7,128 nt of DNA from Solirubrobacterales bacterium. Lineage in GTDB: Bacteria; Actinomycetota; Thermoleophilia; Solirubrobacterales; Solirubrobacteraceae. The stretch is from assembly GCA_015655225.1 (NCBI GenBank), contig JAATFK010000247.1, positions 1-7,128 on the forward strand. Reading direction: 5' to 3'. Numbering within the stretch: the first letter of the stretch is position 1; each line of letters starts with the position of its first letter. Below are positions 5,217 through 7,128 of this stretch, piece by piece. The notes under the pieces are model-generated. The model saw only the letters and a list, made by a program, of their open reading frames with translations. It had not been told where the DNA came from and made no database searches. A program made the position numbers and the translations under genes.

Positions 5217-6158
5217 ATGAACCGATCTCGCCGCAGCTGCCATGCCGTTCCCGGATCCAACCCCCGCTTCATCGAGAGAGCGACCGGCCTCGACGCCGAC
5301 GAGGTCTTCCTCGACCTCGAGGACGCCGTCGCTCAGGGCGAGAAGGCCCGCGCCCGCGAGCAGGTGATCGCCGCCCTGCGCGACCTCGACTTCGGCGAGA
5401 AGACCGTCGCCGTGCGCGTCAACGGCACCGACACGCCGCACTACTACCGCGACCTGATCGACGTCGTCGAGCAGGCCGGCGACCGCCTGCACGCCATCAT
5501 GCTGCCGAAGGTCCGGACGCCCGGCGACGTCGAGATGACCGACAGACTGATCACGCAGATCGAGCTGGCGCGCGGCTGGCAGGTCGGCCGCATCGGCATC
5601 GAGGCGCAGATCGAGGACGCGAGCGGGCTGATCGCCTGCGAGGCGATCGCCGCCGCCTCGCCGCGGATGGAGACGCTGATCTTCGGCCCGGGCGACTACT
5701 CGGCCTCGATCGGGATCCCGATCACGACGATCGGCGGCTCGCCCGAGGGCTACCCGGGCGACCACCTCAACTACGTCTTCACGCGCCTCGTCGTGGCCGC
5801 GCGCGCGGCCGGCATCCAGGCGATCGACGGCCCCTACGGGAACGTCAAGGACGACGACGGCCTGCGCGCCCGTGCGCGCCTCTCACGCGCGCTCGGGCTC
5901 GACGGCAAGTGGACGATCCACCCCGGCCAGATCGCGATCGTGAACGAGGTCTTCAGCCCCTCGCGCGCGGAGTGGGAGCGGGCCGAGGCGATGCTCGACG
6001 CCTACCGCGCCGCCGCCGACGAGGGCGGCCGCGGCGCGGCGATGTTCGACGGCGAGATGATCGACGAGGCCAACCGCAAGATGGCGGAGAGAATCGCCGA
6101 GGCCGGTCGCGCCGCGGGCTACGAGCCGGAGGGTGCCGCGGCCGTCTCGAAGCCGTAG
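5217..6158 (+). CDS. HpcH/HpaI (CitE/malyl-CoA lyase-like) CoA-ester lyase
   Basis: This 313-residue soluble protein is of the CitE/HpcH-HpaI family, whose malyl-CoA/beta-methylmalyl-CoA lyase and citrate lyase beta members reversibly split hydroxyacyl-CoA thioesters with Mg2+. Motifs in order are [12 protein letters not shown] (11-22, CoA phosphate region), [11 protein letters not shown] (28-38), R67 in VRVNGTD, K98 in MLPKV, E129 in [11 protein letters not shown] (Mg/catalytic Glu), D160 in FGPGDYSAS (second Mg ligand), DGPYG (204-208) and WTIHPGQI (232-239). All expected active-site residues are present, and length is normal for the family. The ATG at 5217 has no convincing Shine-Dalgarno, but there is no better start before VPGSN. 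The likely substrate is malyl-CoA or a methyl- or citramalyl-CoA relative; sequence alone does not decide. Its 3' end overlaps that of a convergent paralogue. Confidence 0.88.
   Translation: MNRSRRSCHAVPGSNPRFIERATGLDADEVFLDLEDAVAQGEKARAREQVIAALRDLDFGEKTVAVRVNGTDTPHYYRDLIDVVEQAGDRLHAIMLPKVRTPGDVEMTDRLITQIELARGWQVGRIGIEAQIEDASGLIACEAIAAASPRMETLIFGPGDYSASIGIPITTIGGSPEGYPGDHLNYVFTRLVVAARAAGIQAIDGPYGNVKDDDGLRARARLSRALGLDGKWTIHPGQIAIVNEVFSPSRAEWERAEAMLDAYRAAADEGGRGAAMFDGEMIDEANRKMAERIAEAGRAAGYEPEGAAAVSKP
6119..6158. other. 40-bp tail-to-tail overlap of two convergent CDSs
   Basis: The plus-strand lyase stops at 6156-6158 and the minus-strand paralogue stops at 6119-6121, so the last twelve sense codons plus the stop of each gene are read in opposite directions from the same DNA. 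No terminator hairpin with T-runs is seen on either side, so the transcripts probably overlap at their 3' ends. Confidence 0.88.
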
Positions 6159-7128
6159 AGCTCGGCCAGTTCGGGGTCTCGCTCGGCCAGCGCGCGCGCG
6201 AGCGAGACCATCACCTGCGACTGCTTCCAGGTCGCGTCGTCCTGCATCTTGCCGTCGATCATGTGGACGCCGGCACCGTCCGGGATCGCCTCCATCACCT
6301 TGCGGGCGAACGCGACCTCGTCGGGGTCGGGGCTGAAGACCTTCTTCGCGATCGCGATCTGGACCGGATGCAGCGACCAGGTGCCGACGCAGCCGAGCAG
6401 GAACGCGGAGCGGAACTGCGTCTCGGCGCCGGCGACGTCTCTGATGTCGCCGTAGGGACCGTAGTAGGGCAGGATCCCGGCGGCCGCGCACGCGTCGACC
6501 ATGCGGGCGATCGTGTAGTGCCAGAGGTCCTGCTGCGCGCTCGCGCGGGGCGCGTCGGGGTTCGCCGGGTCGGGATCGTCGATCACGCGGTAGCCGGGGT
6601 GGCCGCCGCCGACGCGCGTCGTCTTCATCCGCCGCGACGCCGCCAGGTCGGCCGGGCCGAGGCTGATCCCCTGCATCCGCGGAGAGGCGGTCGCGATCTC
6701 CTCGACGTTCGCCATCCCGAGCGCCGTCTCGAGGATCGCGTGGATCAGGATCGGCCGCTTCAGCTTCGCCTTCGCCTCCAGCTGCGCCAGCAGCCGGTCG
6801 ACGTAGTGGATGTCCCAGGGACCCTCGACCTTCGGGATCATGAAGACCGAGATGCGGTCGCCGGCCTCCGTCGCGAGCGTGGTGATGTCGTCGAGCGCCC
6901 AGGGGCTCTCGAGCGAGTTCACGCGCGTCCAGAGCGCCGTCTCGCCGAGGTCGGCCTCGCGGGCGATCCGCACGAGGCTCGCGCGCGCGAGATCCTTGCG
7001 GTCGACCGGCACGCCGTCCTCGAGGTTGCCGAGCACGACGTCCGCCTGACGAGCGATGTCGGGCACCTTCGCCGCCATCTTCTCGTTGCTGGGGTCGAAG
7101 AAGTGGATCATCCGCGACGGGGTGAAGG
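6119..7128 (-). CDS. Malyl-CoA lyase-like HpcH/HpaI CoA-ester lyase, paralogue (5' end outside window)
   Basis: This is a second CoA-ester lyase of the HpcH/HpaI family, of the subtype with [32 protein letters not shown] and [19 protein letters not shown] motifs. Counting from the Met at 7111 on the minus strand, R63, K94, E128 (AILETALGM, Mg/catalytic Glu) and D155 (GPADLAAS, Mg ligand) are present, with 330 residues visible. The stop codon is at 6119-6121. The reading frame continues past that Met to the window edge as FTPSR, and members of this subtype have residues such as PSRMIHF at this point. With no RBS before 7111, that Met is probably internal and the true start lies outside. It also carries an insert around [19 protein letters not shown] that the plus-strand paralogue lacks. 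Expected activity is malyl-CoA (or related) cleavage to glyoxylate and an acyl-CoA; a thioesterase role like Mcl2 cannot be excluded. Confidence 0.9.
   Translation of the reverse strand, partial: FTPSRMIHFFDPSNEKMAAKVPDIARQADVVLGNLEDGVPVDRKDLARASLVRIAREADLGETALWTRVNSLESPWALDDITTLATEAGDRISVFMIPKVEGPWDIHYVDRLLAQLEAKAKLKRPILIHAILETALGMANVEEIATASPRMQGISLGPADLAASRRMKTTRVGGGHPGYRVIDDPDPANPDAPRASAQQDLWHYTIARMVDACAAAGILPYYGPYGDIRDVAGAETQFRSAFLLGCVGTWSLHPVQIAIAKKVFSPDPDEVAFARKVMEAIPDGAGVHMIDGKMQDDATWKQSQVMVSLARALAERDPELAELYGFETAAAPSGS

Noticed and set aside
4089..5765. Minus-strand open frame (558 codons) with repeated GDRAV/RADRA-like units
   Set aside because: The repetition is the complement of the sense-strand decapeptide array, and the frame crosses the hairpin and the start of the next gene. 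It is a shadow.

Overview
The window is very GC-rich DNA with dense coding and strong G/C preference at third codon positions. It reads like an actinobacterium. The ~10-residue-repeat secreted protein and the general protein style suggest the Thermoleophilia (Solirubrobacterales, Conexibacter-like), but that placement is inference. No rRNA, tRNA, CRISPR array, transposase or phage gene is visible.

Region 1 (1-1498, + strand) is a polyamine operon: the C-terminal end of agmatine deiminase (aguA) followed by N-carbamoylputrescine amidohydrolase (aguB). Together they turn agmatine into putrescine by way of N-carbamoylputrescine. The junction is built from two tandem 80-bp copies (338-417 and 418-497). 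Each carries a stem-loop, a Shine-Dalgarno tract and an NTGA stop/start overlap. The first copy forms the last residues of AguA. The second encodes a 27-codon mini-ORF whose stop overlaps the aguB start. The two copies differ by a compensatory base-pair change in the stem.

Region 2 (1556-4092, + strand) is a two-gene signalling unit: a stand-alone H-NOX (HNOB) heme protein overlapping by 31 nt a GAF-GGDEF-EAL cyclic-di-GMP enzyme. The H-NOX has the proximal His and YxSxR motif, but Phe where an O2-binding H-NOX has its distal Tyr. The arrangement matches the H-NOX / HaCE pairs known from proteobacteria, so nitric oxide is the likely input and c-di-GMP turnover the output.

Region 3 (4093-5190, + strand) holds a separately expressed, probably surface-exposed protein. 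It has an N-terminal hydrophobic anchor or signal, seventeen strict decapeptide units and a C-terminal beta-rich domain. A candidate promoter and a strong RBS lie before it and a perfect 13-bp GC hairpin follows it.

Region 4 (5217-7128) has two HpcH/HpaI (CitE/malyl-CoA lyase-like) CoA-ester lyase paralogues facing each other. Their coding regions overlap by 40 bp at the 3' ends. The minus-strand one runs off the right edge of the window at its 5' end. The likely role is C-C bond cleavage or formation on malyl-CoA-type thioesters; the exact substrates cannot be read from sequence.

The most unusual items are the structured, start/stop-carrying tandem repeat between aguA and aguB, and the NO/c-di-GMP module in a probable actinobacterium.
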